A DNA stretch of 64,000 nt from Gemmata palustris (GTDB lineage Bacteria > Planctomycetota > Planctomycetia > Gemmatales > Gemmataceae). Position numbers and translations under genes: made by a program. This document shows, piece by piece, positions 53,563 through 61,625 of the stretch (position 1 is its first letter; every line of letters starts with the position of its first letter). The notes beneath the pieces are model-generated. The model was given only the letters and a program-made list of their open reading frames with translations. It did not search any database and was not told the origin of the DNA. The DNA is taken from contig NZ_JAGKQQ010000001.1 of the NCBI RefSeq assembly GCF_017939745.1, positions 744,001 through 808,000 of the forward strand, written 5' to 3'.

Positions 53563-54669
53563 TCAATAGACCGCGTTGGGGTCGGACGGGCCGCTCGCGC
53601 CCTTGGCGGCCGTGCCGCCGCCGTAGCGGGCGTGCCAGCCGTCCGTCGTGCGGATGCCGTGCAGGTCTTCCATCGTGAGACCGTACTTCGCGAACCACGG
53701 CGTGCCGCTCTTCACGATCGCGTCCGTTTCCTGAACCCGCTTCACGCACTCGGTTTCGGCGAACTTCTGGCGGTCGGCCGGCGACGCGTAGGTGAAGAAT
53801 TCCTTCCAGAACGCCCGGCCGCCGAGGATGCCGCTCGCCCCGGCCTTCATCGCCATGTCCACTTGCTTCTTGTACTTGTCGTAATCGACGCCGGCGGACA
53901 GCAGCACCCACGGCTTCACGCAGGCGTCGTTGAGCCGCTTCAGGTTGTCCACCAGTTGCGCGTCCGACTCGACGCCGAACGTGCCGGGGAACTCGGCCTT
54001 GTAGATGTCGCAGTAGCGGCTCAGGTACTTCGCGGTGTCGATGACGGTCTTGGCCTTCCGCGCCGCGACCTTGTCCTTCGCCTCCTCGACGCCGTTGATC
54101 TTGTACGCGAAGTGCAGCGGTTCCAGCAGGAACAGGATGTCGTGCTTGACGCACTCGTCGTAAACGTGCTGCGTGAACGCGAAGTTCCGCTCGGCCGAAT
54201 CGAGTTCGTCGGGCTCGAACTGCGCGAGCAGCTTCACCGCGTCGGCGCCGCAGCGCTTGATCTTCGCGACGCTCCAGCCCGGCTCGACCTCGCCGCACGG
54301 CGCGCCGGCCGCGTTCTTGTCGGCCCCGGACTTCTCGACGCGGATGAGCAGCCCCGTGCTGGGCGGCACCGCGAACGCCGAGACGGTGCTGGCGTAGCCG
54401 TAAAACCCGTCCACGAGCAGGCCCGAGCAGTGCGGGGCGAGCGCCCGCGACAGCATCACCTTCGCGTCCGCGATCTCGGCGTAGGTCGGCTCGCGGTCGG
54501 CGCCGGTGGCCTCTTTCGTCGCCTTCTTCATCATCGAGATCATGGAGCTGTTCTGGTCGGTGGCGACCATCGTTAGCGTGCCGTTCGCGTTGCTGATGCG
54601 CTGCAACCCGCGGAGTTTGCCGGGCGTGAGACCGAGTCCGTAGAGGCGCGTAATCGAAGTTGTGGCCAT
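53563..54669 (-). CDS. Class I aldolase of the LacD/tagatose-1,6-bisphosphate aldolase family
   Basis: A 368-residue TIM-barrel aldolase. The Schiff-base lysine is Lys224 in DIYKAEFPG, equivalent to the DVYKVExP strand of LacD. TMVATDQNSSM, LLEPLHFAYK, WVLLSAGVDYDKY and GASGILGGRAFWKEFF are further family blocks. LacD cleaves tagatose 1,6-bisphosphate to dihydroxyacetone phosphate and glyceraldehyde 3-phosphate; relatives act on sulfofructose or other phosphorylated ketoses, so exact substrate is open. The ATG at 54669 follows AGGAG; the longer frame to 54798 is not needed. No other sugar-catabolism genes are adjacent. The ATP-grasp gene lies 46 bases upstream on the same strand. Confidence 0.85.
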   Translation of the reverse strand: MATTSITRLYGLGLTPGKLRGLQRISNANGTLTMVATDQNSSMISMMKKATKEATGADREPTYAEIADAKVMLSRALAPHCSGLLVDGFYGYASTVSAFAVPPSTGLLIRVEKSGADKNAAGAPCGEVEPGWSVAKIKRCGADAVKLLAQFEPDELDSAERNFAFTQHVYDECVKHDILFLLEPLHFAYKINGVEEAKDKVAARKAKTVIDTAKYLSRYCDIYKAEFPGTFGVESDAQLVDNLKRLNDACVKPWVLLSAGVDYDKYKKQVDMAMKAGASGILGGRAFWKEFFTYASPADRQKFAETECVKRVQETDAIVKSGTPWFAKYGLTMEDLHGIRTTDGWHARYGGGTAAKGASGPSDPNAVY

Positions 54670-54715
54670 CGGAGCGATTCTCCTCTTTGCAAAATTTGAG
54701 TAATCGCTTGACATC

Positions 54716-55543
54716 TTAGGAGCGAGGCACCTTACGGACAGGTTGCGCGCGCGGGCTCTCGTTGATCCACTTCGCGGTAAAATCGAGATAAGCCGCACGA
54801 ATTTCCGGGAACTGCGTCACGTTGGGGACGTGGTTCAGTTCGAGAAGGTTTGGTGTGCCGTCGGGGGAAACGATGTAATCGGCCGCGCACACGGCGAGGT
54901 CGAAATGGTCGCGAAGGGCGCACACGTCCCCCGCGAGTGACTCGTCCAGTGGCATGTGCGCCGCGGTCGAATGGTGGATGGATTTCTTCCAGTCGTCCCC
55001 TCCGAGCCGCAGTTGAAACAGCGCATCGCCGATGGCCGTTACGCGCACGGCTTCGCCCCCCAGGAACGGCTCGATGAGTGACGGTTCGCTCGGGGTCCAT
55101 TTGTCGGCGAACCGTTCTTTCCCCTCGCCACAGTGCCACTCGCCCCACTTCGCGACCGACGGCACTTCCGTGGTGAATGCGGTTCCGGCATCGGTGTACG
55201 AGCGGGGCAGGGCGGCGAACCGCGACACCTTTCGGACGCGGGCCAGGTTCGCGATGCGCGGGCGGCAATCGAGCAACCCGGACGCGCTCGGCAAGCACGG
55301 CCCGCCCCACAGCGCGAGCGCGGCAATTCCGGGCAAATCGTTCTCGAAGATCCCGTGAAAGATGACTTTGTCCACCGGCCCGGTCCAGTCCCAGGCGCCG
55401 AAGCGCGCGAGGTAGAGCCGTTGGTCGCGGACCTGCACCTTCGGCATCATCTCGAAGGCGGCGAAGCGGCACGCGACCCGCGGCTCGAGTTCGTTCACTT
55501 CTGCGCGTTCCAGTCCGATCAGGCCGACGGTTTCGGTAGACAT
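54716..55543 (-). CDS. ATP-grasp domain protein
   Basis: A 275-residue protein with features of the ATP-grasp superfamily, which forms carboxylate-amine or carboxylate-thiol bonds. SLIEPFLGGEAVRVTAIGDALFQ gives the central nucleotide strand, and DYIVSPDGTPNLLELNHVPN (as YIVSPDGTPN and LLELNHVPN) gives the Mg-binding Glu/Asn pair of the final strand. The N-terminal third (LYLARFGAWDWTG, IFHGIFENDLPG) is the pre-ATP-grasp part. Length is short compared with ligases such as RimK. The start at 55543 (MSTETVGLIGLERAEVNE) follows AGGGA. The reaction partner is unknown. A near-identical 40-bp piece of a related gene is present at 62279-62318. Confidence 0.7.
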   Translation of the reverse strand: MSTETVGLIGLERAEVNELEPRVACRFAAFEMMPKVQVRDQRLYLARFGAWDWTGPVDKVIFHGIFENDLPGIAALALWGGPCLPSASGLLDCRPRIANLARVRKVSRFAALPRSYTDAGTAFTTEVPSVAKWGEWHCGEGKERFADKWTPSEPSLIEPFLGGEAVRVTAIGDALFQLRLGGDDWKKSIHHSTAAHMPLDESLAGDVCALRDHFDLAVCAADYIVSPDGTPNLLELNHVPNVTQFPEIRAAYLDFTAKWINESPRAQPVRKVPRS

Positions 55544-55968
55544 GAGGTGGTTCCCTGGTGCTCGCGGTTCCGGCGCTCGGTCGTGACCCGGACTCAAACC
55601 CAGCGCGCATTGCGCCGGGCACGTCCGCGTGCCGCCAGACGCTTGCGCCCGTAACGGGCGGCGACGGCTCTGACGACAGCAACAAGGAGGGACCGCGGGC
55701 GCACGAGTTCGCGCGGGCGGAGCCGTGGGCGTCCAGCAGGGCGGACTCACGCGCAATCCGCGGATCACGGTGAAGCCAAAGCAGAAGGCCCCGAAGCGAT
55801 TATTCGCCTCGGGGCCTTCTTGTTGTTTCTGGGGTACAAAAGAACCGGCCGCGAATCAGCGAGGCGTCGCCCAAAACACCTCAGTGACCGAGGCCGGTTC
55901 GGAGTGAGCGTACCTGCTGGCTGTTTGTCATCAAACGTTCACTGGCATTTTGGAGACATGCCGGCGAA
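55544..55968. other. Intergenic region with a terminator but no visible gene
   Basis: This 425-base gap contains a strong hairpin at 55783-55820 and a second possible stem (GAACCGGCC near 55840 with GGCCGGTTC near 55893). No convincing open reading frame is found on either strand, so the first hairpin may end an unannotated small RNA or be an end marker for the minus-strand island. Confidence 0.5.
55783..55829 (+). terminator. Rho-independent terminator-like hairpin
   Basis: A perfect 12-bp stem AGAAGGCCCCGA (55783-55794) with TCGGGGCCTTCT (55809-55820) is followed on the plus strand by TGTTGTTTCT. No plus-strand gene precedes it. Confidence 0.7.
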
Positions 55969-56868
55969 TCAGTCTGGAACGGCGACCATTTCGCCACCTG
56001 CACGGGTAGCGAGTGCGGGGATGATCGAATCGGCCTCGTAGCGGAGAAATCGGACCGCGCCGTCTGCGAGCAAAAAATGGCTCCCCCCGGAGTGGAGGCT
56101 CCAGAAATGAAGAAAATCGCATCGCGCATCTGGGTAACCGCGCACGAAGCGGTTATTCTCGGCGGGGCAGCTCAAATACCTAGAGGCGGTGAGGATTTCT
56201 CTCGCCCCCAGAAGCATATCGCACGAACCTTCTTTATCTTGTCCCCAACCCGCGTACCACCAGCCCATAGTCAGTCCCGAACTCGGCGGCCGCTCGCCCA
56301 CAAGCAGCGTATTACTCAGGCCGTCACGCACGTCGGTCGGCCGCACTCTCGAGTCGAGATACAGAATGCCATCCTGTAACCGTTGATTCGTTCCTTCGAC
56401 CCCGAGGTACGTGGTAAACGCCGCTTTAAAATCTCCAAAATCGTGGGGCTGAGAGCACCGAGAATCGGTCGGGCAGATGAAAGCGGGGACGACGTGTCCC
56501 AGTAGGGGCAAATGCGGGGGGGATTCAAAGAATTTCTGCTTCTCATATGCTTGAGTGCTCATCGCCCAGAGGTGATCTTGTTCGATGTAGGGCAGTAAGC
56601 GCGTCAGCCAGCTCATGTGCGGGTACGGCGCACGCCCAGACTCCCAACTTACGCCCGGGGGGAACTGTTTGTGGGTGTTCTCATACTGGTGGAGCGAAAG
56701 TCCGATCTGACGGAGATTGTTTTGGCATTTGGTCGCGGCCGCGCTCATGCGGATTTTTTGAACCGCCGGAATCAATAATCCAATTAGCGTCGCTATGATA
56801 AAAATGGTGACCAAAATCTCGACCAATGAAAATCCTACCCGTCGGCGCCTGGTAGATTGCATAAGCAT
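55969..56868 (-). CDS. DUF1559 pseudopilin of the AT-rich island
   Basis: A 299-residue DUF1559 protein. The leader RRRRVG is followed by FSLVEILVTIFIIATLIGLLIPAVQ, a diverged pilin-type helix that retains Glu5, read in parts FSLVEILVTIF and LIGLLIPAVQKIR. TKCQNNLRQIGLSLHQYENTH and SGGSHFLLADGAVRF are the family core and end. Translation may start at ATG 56868 or ATG 56862; neither has a clear ribosome-binding site. It is the last gene of the minus-strand island and lies 78 bases after the unknown bitopic protein gene, so it may be a structural or export partner of the Cys-rich peptide. Codon use is AT-richer than in the 46811 pseudopilin. Confidence 0.9.
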   Translation of the reverse strand: MLMQSTRRRRVGFSLVEILVTIFIIATLIGLLIPAVQKIRMSAAATKCQNNLRQIGLSLHQYENTHKQFPPGVSWESGRAPYPHMSWLTRLLPYIEQDHLWAMSTQAYEKQKFFESPPHLPLLGHVVPAFICPTDSRCSQPHDFGDFKAAFTTYLGVEGTNQRLQDGILYLDSRVRPTDVRDGLSNTLLVGERPPSSGLTMGWWYAGWGQDKEGSCDMLLGAREILTASRYLSCPAENNRFVRGYPDARCDFLHFWSLHSGGSHFLLADGAVRFLRYEADSIIPALATRAGGEMVAVPD

Positions 56869-56946
56869 AGTTTCAACACAAGTTAAAATCTATGTGGCCG
56901 TTTGCGTGCGATTAAGAGTCGTTGGAGGATCGCATGGCTGACGTTG

Positions 56947-58038
56947 TTAGCCGGGTTGCTCGATCTTGCTGTGCCGACTTCTCCAAACAATCGCGGCCCC
57001 CGACAGGAGCAGAATTCCCCCAGCGGAATAGGCAAGAATCATCCAAGTTGAACGGAAACGTGATGACTGACCGGGAGGAGTAGTCGGTAATCGGTCCATC
57101 GCCTCGGGTAATGAGGGCGAAGGCTTGCTGTCCTCGGATTGACGCCAGTAATAATCTTTTTGCTTGGCATCAGGGCGGCGATCTTGAATCCTTGATCCAG
57201 GTAGCAAACCGGCTTCATCCGGGGAGAAGCGATTTAGTGGGACCATACCGAAGTCGACTTTTTTGTAAGTTAGTCGCTCTTGAACGGTTCCAATCGGCTT
57301 TCCGTCGCGCAACTTTTTGTGAACCCGCGTTATTTCAGTCGGGAACCAAGTTGAATCGTGTTTCTTCCATTGGAGCGATTCTGAATCAACTACTATTCCA
57401 TTAAATCCGCCCCTATAACATTCGACGAGTGAAACATTGAATTCGTATTTTCTAGAACATATTATTTTACAATCTTTTGAAAATAATATTTCAATATCTC
57501 CATTTTCTAGTGTTGATATTTTGTCAATGTCTCCATCTTTCATTTTTTCAATATTTATTGCTTTTATAAATCTAATTGAATTAATAGTAAACGCAGTGAA
57601 TGGTGGCAGAATAAGTGGATGATCCTCTTTAAGTATGAATCCTCTGGTTACTATTTTTTGTTGCGCGCCTGCTCTAAGAGCGTCTCGTATAAACAGCGTG
57701 CCTGGCTCGCGAATAATTGCTTGGCTGGTAATTGCGTCATCATGATTTTTTGTATAATCTAAATCAATTCGATATTTTTCTTCTGACATTTCAACACGAA
57801 ATCCCGCTGCAACAATCGACTTTCCGTCTGCTTGTACCGTAAATTCGCCCGAACCTATTACGCCCTTGGGCGAGGAAAAACTGGCCATCCATGCCTCGCG
57901 GCACATTTTAATTAGATCTCGCTTCTCGATCGGTTTATTTAATTCTTGGCCATTTGAGGAATTTACCGAGATGATCATAGCTAGAGAGGAAATGATGGTA
58001 TTGCGTATGAGTGTGCGGCCAGTGCGGAAATGGCTCAT
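56947..58038 (-). CDS. Exported bitopic protein of unknown function
   Basis: A 363-residue protein with an N-terminal signal (NTIISSLAMIISVNSSNGQ) and a C-terminal membrane helix (WMILAYSAGGILLLSGAAIVW, about 333-353) followed by a basic tail, so most of it faces outside the cytoplasm. The mature part alternates beta-like strands (GVIGSGEFTVQADGK, EKYRIDLDYTKN) and might have a LolA/LolB-like half-barrel, a low-confidence suggestion. Two cysteines occur close together in KDCKIICSRKYE. The gene is markedly AT-rich, with codon use unlike the rest of the window, which suggests transfer or relaxed selection. It lies between the Cys-rich peptide gene (147 bases upstream, across a terminator-like hairpin) and the pseudopilin gene. 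Confidence 0.75.
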   Translation of the reverse strand: MSHFRTGRTLIRNTIISSLAMIISVNSSNGQELNKPIEKRDLIKMCREAWMASFSSPKGVIGSGEFTVQADGKSIVAAGFRVEMSEEKYRIDLDYTKNHDDAITSQAIIREPGTLFIRDALRAGAQQKIVTRGFILKEDHPLILPPFTAFTINSIRFIKAINIEKMKDGDIDKISTLENGDIEILFSKDCKIICSRKYEFNVSLVECYRGGFNGIVVDSESLQWKKHDSTWFPTEITRVHKKLRDGKPIGTVQERLTYKKVDFGMVPLNRFSPDEAGLLPGSRIQDRRPDAKQKDYYWRQSEDSKPSPSLPEAMDRLPTTPPGQSSRFRSTWMILAYSAGGILLLSGAAIVWRSRHSKIEQPG

Positions 58039-58089
58039 TTCGCCTTGCTCCCCAAGGTGGTTTACTCGTGCCGGACATTTGACTCGAAA

Positions 58090-58126
58090 ATTAATGCCCG
58101 TGCAGCCAAGTTGGGCCGCACGGGCT
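58090..58126 (-). terminator. Terminator-like hairpin after the Cys-rich peptide gene
   Basis: On the minus strand, GCCCGTGCGGCC pairs with GGCTGCACGGGC (one mismatch) and is followed by ATTAATTTT. It lies 59 bases beyond the stop of the 58185-58682 gene. It could let the small peptide be made in excess over the downstream proteins. Confidence 0.65.
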
Positions 58127-58184
58127 CCTAAGCCTAGGCTGAGATTCCAAAAAATAAGAAAATATCTTGACGACCCGGCATCTG

Positions 58185-58682
58185 TCAGTAGCAGGTTAAA
58201 GAGATTAAGCCTGTTTTCTTAATTTTGGAGGTTGCCGGCTGTACTATAAAACAGAAGTTCACGTTCTCGGCTTTTTGCACTATGCAATCGTGTGTCCAAT
58301 AGTAGAGGCGATCCTCATAGAGGGTTTGTGGGCTATCGCAAACAGGATATGATCCCGAGATACTGTCGCAGTGCATCAAATTATAGTATGTAATCATGGT
58401 TCCGCAGGAGTCGCCGGGTTGCTTTCCGGCGACCGGGTTATCGACGCATAAGGTGCTGACTCCAATGCAGTCTGAGTAGGGGACGCACCAGCTATTCCCC
58501 CCAGGTGTACCAGGTGTGGCTGGCTCGCCACCCCTTAGGCCGGACAGCTGTGCATCATCAAGGAACCCGGTGGATGCGGTACTAACCTCTTTTTGAGTCA
58601 GAAGATACGCGCCACAGAATACGAGTAGCGCCAGAGCCGTTCGCGTAAATCCACGTGACAGTCCGCGTCGCCATGCAGGCAT
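58185..58682 (-). CDS. Membrane-anchored Cys-rich peptide with double-glycine leader motif
   Basis: A 165-residue protein of no recognised family. A basic start (RRGLSRGFTR) and hydrophobic helix 14-28 form a signal anchor. Residues 41-52 read LDDAQLSGLRGG, which fits the double-glycine leader pattern: hydrophobic at -12, -7 and -4 (Leu41, Leu46, Leu49), Gln at -8, and Gly51-Gly52 at -2/-1. A Pro/Gly spacer (EPATPGTPGG) leads to a core with nine cysteines (66, 72, 79, 93, 105, 115, 133, 144, 164), likely disulfide-bonded. The start has GGAG upstream. It begins 48 bases after a gene for a C39-peptidase-like protein, the class that cleaves double-glycine leaders. A processed secreted peptide (effector, signal or structural) is the best inference; the function is unknown. 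Confidence 0.75.
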   Translation of the reverse strand: MPAWRRGLSRGFTRTALALLVFCGAYLLTQKEVSTASTGFLDDAQLSGLRGGEPATPGTPGGNSWCVPYSDCIGVSTLCVDNPVAGKQPGDSCGTMITYYNLMHCDSISGSYPVCDSPQTLYEDRLYYWTHDCIVQKAENVNFCFIVQPATSKIKKTGLISLTCY

Positions 58683-59485
58683 CGTCGCATCTCCAAAAAA
58701 AAGTTGGCAGCTTTTCGGCCGCCTCGTGCCTCACGGCTCGCCCCGTAGCAAACCAGTGATTGGGATGGTGTGCACAATCGGTGCTCCGCCTTTTGTTGAC
58801 AGGTGCAAAGTAATACTCCCGTCTACGGTCAGGCCTTTTATTGGACCGTGGCACTCTATTGTTGCTGATAGAATTCCATCATTTATTCTTTTGAATTCGG
58901 ATACTGTGAGAAAGTCCGGAAATTCGATCTTGCTTACTTCGATCGAATCTGCGCGATTGCCAGAAATCGTTAACGGCGGGAGGCGGCGTGATTGCACCTC
59001 TTTTCTTGAAGCCACTCCGAATCGAATCGACGGCGGTTCAATCTTTAGTGGATCGAGTGGTAAAATATCAATCGGTAATTCGATTAGCGATTCGCGAATA
59101 TGTGTTGTTCTAATTTTTATAACTTCCCGGGCATTCGATGCCCATTTAGGCCCAGCCGTCAGTGTCAGGTTGCACGTGCCCCCCGGGGGCAATTGAGAGC
59201 GATCGAACGCAGCTTCAATGTTCTTGGCCGACTCTTCGATCAGCATCGCGACAGTTTCGCTTGATAGATTGCTTATTTTAATTGTTGTGGATGCGGCCTT
59301 GTTGGTTTTCCAGTCCGGGGACACGGATGCGGTTCTTGGCTCCACTTGTATTGACGCGGCTACGGTGCCGGAGATTTCAAACGAGGTGGCCGCATGTGGG
59401 GGGGCCATGTTAATTTGGATGCGCTTTCGGAACGTGCCGGCATTATCCCCGGCGCGAAATGTGCCAGAAATTACTGTGGACTGCC

Positions 59486-59491
59486 GTGATC
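59486..59491. repeat. Target-site duplication, left copy
   Basis: GTGATC directly precedes the left inverted repeat. The same hexamer follows the right inverted repeat at 60959-60964. Confidence 0.85.
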
Positions 59492-60958
59492 CTGTACTTT
59501 CCGCGAAGTTATAGGCGGTTGGCGTAAGTTGTGGGGCCGGGAGTAGACGAGTGCCGGCCCGTCCGGGAGGATGGCGTTACACACGACCTCCCGACCCGAA
59601 CGGACGCGGCCATGCCATCTTCGCATACTCCGGCCCCTCGGTGCCACTGGTTTTCAACCCTGGCCAAGGCTCTGGACCCGCGGTCCGGGCGGCGGCTCGC
59701 GGTCCTGTTCCTCGGGATCATCCTGACCGCGGGCGCCGCACCCTCGCGGGTTGGATCCGGGCCGCCGGGCTGTCGCCCCAGTACCGCCGGTGCTACGCCA
59801 CGGCCGCGGCCGTGGGGCCGCACCGAGCGTATCGCCATGCGGTTGTTGGTCGAGGTTCTCAAGCCCATGGTGGCCGTTGCCTCGGGTGGTGCTGGCCCTC
59901 GACGACACCCCGACGGAGCGGTACGGGCCCAAGGTTCGAGGGGCCGGGGCGCACCACAACCCGACACCCGGGCCGGCCGGGGCCCGTTCGTGTACGGGCA
60001 CGTGGGTGGTCCTCGGGTTGTTGGTGGGACACCCCCTCGGGGGATTGTGGCCCTCCCCTGTTGGCCCGCCTGTACATCCGCCGCAAAGATCTCAGGGCCA
60101 TCCCGGGCCGGACCGGCCCGAGTTCGCAACCAAGTTGGTGATGGCCGTGGACCTGGTCCGGTGGGCCCACGGGTGGCTGAAGACGTGGGGCCGGGCCGTG
60201 TGGGTGGTGGCCGACGGGGCGCACGCCAAGGCCCCGGTGCTCAAGGCCCTACTCGCGCTCCGGGTGACCATGGTGAGCCGGCTCCGCAAGGACGCGGCCC
60301 TGTGGACGGTGCCCCCGGCCCGCGATCCGAGCGCCCGCGGGCGGCCCCGCGTGTACGGGGAGCAGCGGGTGTCGCTCGCCAAGCGGGCCCGCACAAGGGC
60401 GGGTGGACCACGGGCACGTTCACCCTGTATGGGAAGCCCGTGGAGAAGCGGTACAAGACGTTCGAGGCCACGTGGCGGCCGGCCGGGGGCACGATCCGGG
60501 TCGTCCTGGTGGACGAACCCAAGGGGTGGGTCGCGTTCTTCTGCACGGACCCCACGGCCTCCGTGGCCGACATCCTGGGCCTGATCGCGGACCGGTTCTC
60601 GTTGGAAACCTGTTTCGAGATCTCAAACAGGTCGCGGGCGCCGGTCACCAGCAGGTACGCGGGGTCGCGTCGAACGTGGGATGCTTCCACCTGTGTGCGT
60701 GGTCCCTCACGCTCACCGAGGTGTGGGCCTGGAACCAGAAGGCGGATGAACTGGTGGCCCATCGGGCGGCCTCCCGTGGGACGATCCGAACCGGCGCCCG
60801 AGCCACGCGGACAAGCGCCGGGCCTGGCAACGGGAGCTGCTGGCCGAGGAAATTCAGGCCGTTGTGGGCGAGCACCACGACCCCGCGAGAATCCGCGCCC
60901 TCGCGCACCGGTGCCTGGATCTGGCTGCTTAAACGCTATAAGTTCGCGGAAAGTACAG
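59492..60958 (+). mobile_element. 1467-bp insertion sequence with 23-bp terminal inverted repeats
   Basis: The left end (59492-59514) begins CTGTACTTTCCGCGAAGTTA and the right end (complement of 60936-60958) begins CTGTACTTTCCGCGAACTTA; 22 of 23 bases match. A 6-bp duplication GTGATC flanks the element. It carries one DDE-type transposase gene that is broken by several frameshifts. The element is far more GC-rich than the island it entered. The IS family is not assigned with certainty; the transposase resembles the DDE_5/IS4-IS701-like group common in Gemmata. Confidence 0.9.
59612..60932 (+). pseudogene. DDE transposase with multiple frameshifts
   Basis: The transposase runs from ATG 59612 (PSSHTPAPRCHWFSTLAKALDP) to TAA 60932 (HRCLDLAA), but homologous blocks are scattered over three frames: LAVLFLGIILTAG; RRTLAGWIRAAGLSPQYRR; RIAMRLLVEVLKPMV; RVVLALDDTPTERYGPKV; WVVLGLLVGHPLGG; FATKLVMAVDLVRWAHGW with VWVVADGAHAKAPVLKAL; GGWTTGTFTLYGKPVEKR with IRVVLVDEPKGW; RDLKQVAGAGHQQVRGVASN; and the AWQRELLAEEIQAVVGEHHD end. 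The DDE residues are likely in LALDDTP, VADGA and a SLET-Glu. At least seven single-base shifts are implied, with few substitutions. No active enzyme could be made from this copy as read. Confidence 0.85.
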
Positions 60959-60964
60959 GTGATC
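60959..60964. repeat. Target-site duplication, right copy
   Basis: GTGATC follows the right inverted repeat and matches 59486-59491. Confidence 0.85.
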
Positions 60965-61625
60965 CAATGGCGGGGTTTTTTGCCCCAATATTTATACAGC
61001 CACATCCCGCCTCAATTGACTCGATTCTTGCTTCGCGATCACCATTATTATGCACTTGGACCTGAAACGCCTTTTCCTCGCCAATTCGCAATTTGCCAAG
61101 ATCGAGGTGATCTGATTCAAGCTTCAATGTGCTTTTGTCATCTGGCTTTGGATTGAGCAACAAGGCATACCCGGACCACCCACGGTCTCGTAGCTCTAGT
61201 TCGCTAAAGAATTGTGACCCTTCCGGCGCGTCCGTTAGGTTTAATCGACCGTCTTCCGCAACGCCTATGGCGGCAACAAAGTGCCCTCTGTTTAGGTGAA
61301 GGATCGCGTAGCTCCTTTTTTTTCCTAAACATTGGACGAGGTCCTCGTGCGCGATTTTCACCCCTCTGGCCTCGAATCCTAAGGACTCGGCGGCGTTCTT
61401 GATTTCAAGTAGCGTCGTGCCTTCCGATGTCGTTTTGGTTAATTGACGAAGTGTATCGAGATCGACCGGCCGCTCATCGGCCTCGCACACACGGGCGAGT
61501 GATCTGGCCCCACAGTCTGCCGGTGCGTTTGCGGCTCGGCCATTGCGGTTAAAGGCGAGCGAGCATGCGACAATTATTCCGGCGCCACTTAATAGGGCGA
61601 ACAAGCCAATTTTCTGATTACGCAT

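Larger units (their letters stand above)
58731..61625 (-). pseudogene. C39-peptidase-like/DUF1573 exported protein, interrupted by an insertion sequence
   Basis: Two gene halves (61625-60959 and 59491-58731) flank a 1467-bp insertion. Joining them at the GTGATC duplication restores one frame of 473 residues. Residues 6-24 are a signal with a possible lipobox (IVAC, Cys21). Residues 30-158 resemble a C39 bacteriocin-processing peptidase: Cys38 in ADCGARSLA, His115 in NRGHFVAAIG, Asp132 in LTDAPEG, and the family end GWSGYALLL. The oxyanion-hole Gln expected six residues before the Cys is not present. From about 165 come three DUF1573-like beta domains (LDLGKLRIGEEKAFQV, GCGCINIG, then VISGTFRAGDNAGTFRKRI across the join). 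As it stands the gene yields a truncated protein ending soon after residue 222. Function before insertion: probable extracytoplasmic peptidase of the adjacent Cys-rich peptide. Confidence 0.85.

Noticed and set aside
55725-55907. 60-codon plus-strand frame
   Set aside because: A terminator hairpin lies inside it.
59531-61156. 541-codon plus-strand open frame across the insertion sequence
   Set aside because: It mixes several frames of a broken transposase and runs past the right inverted repeat.
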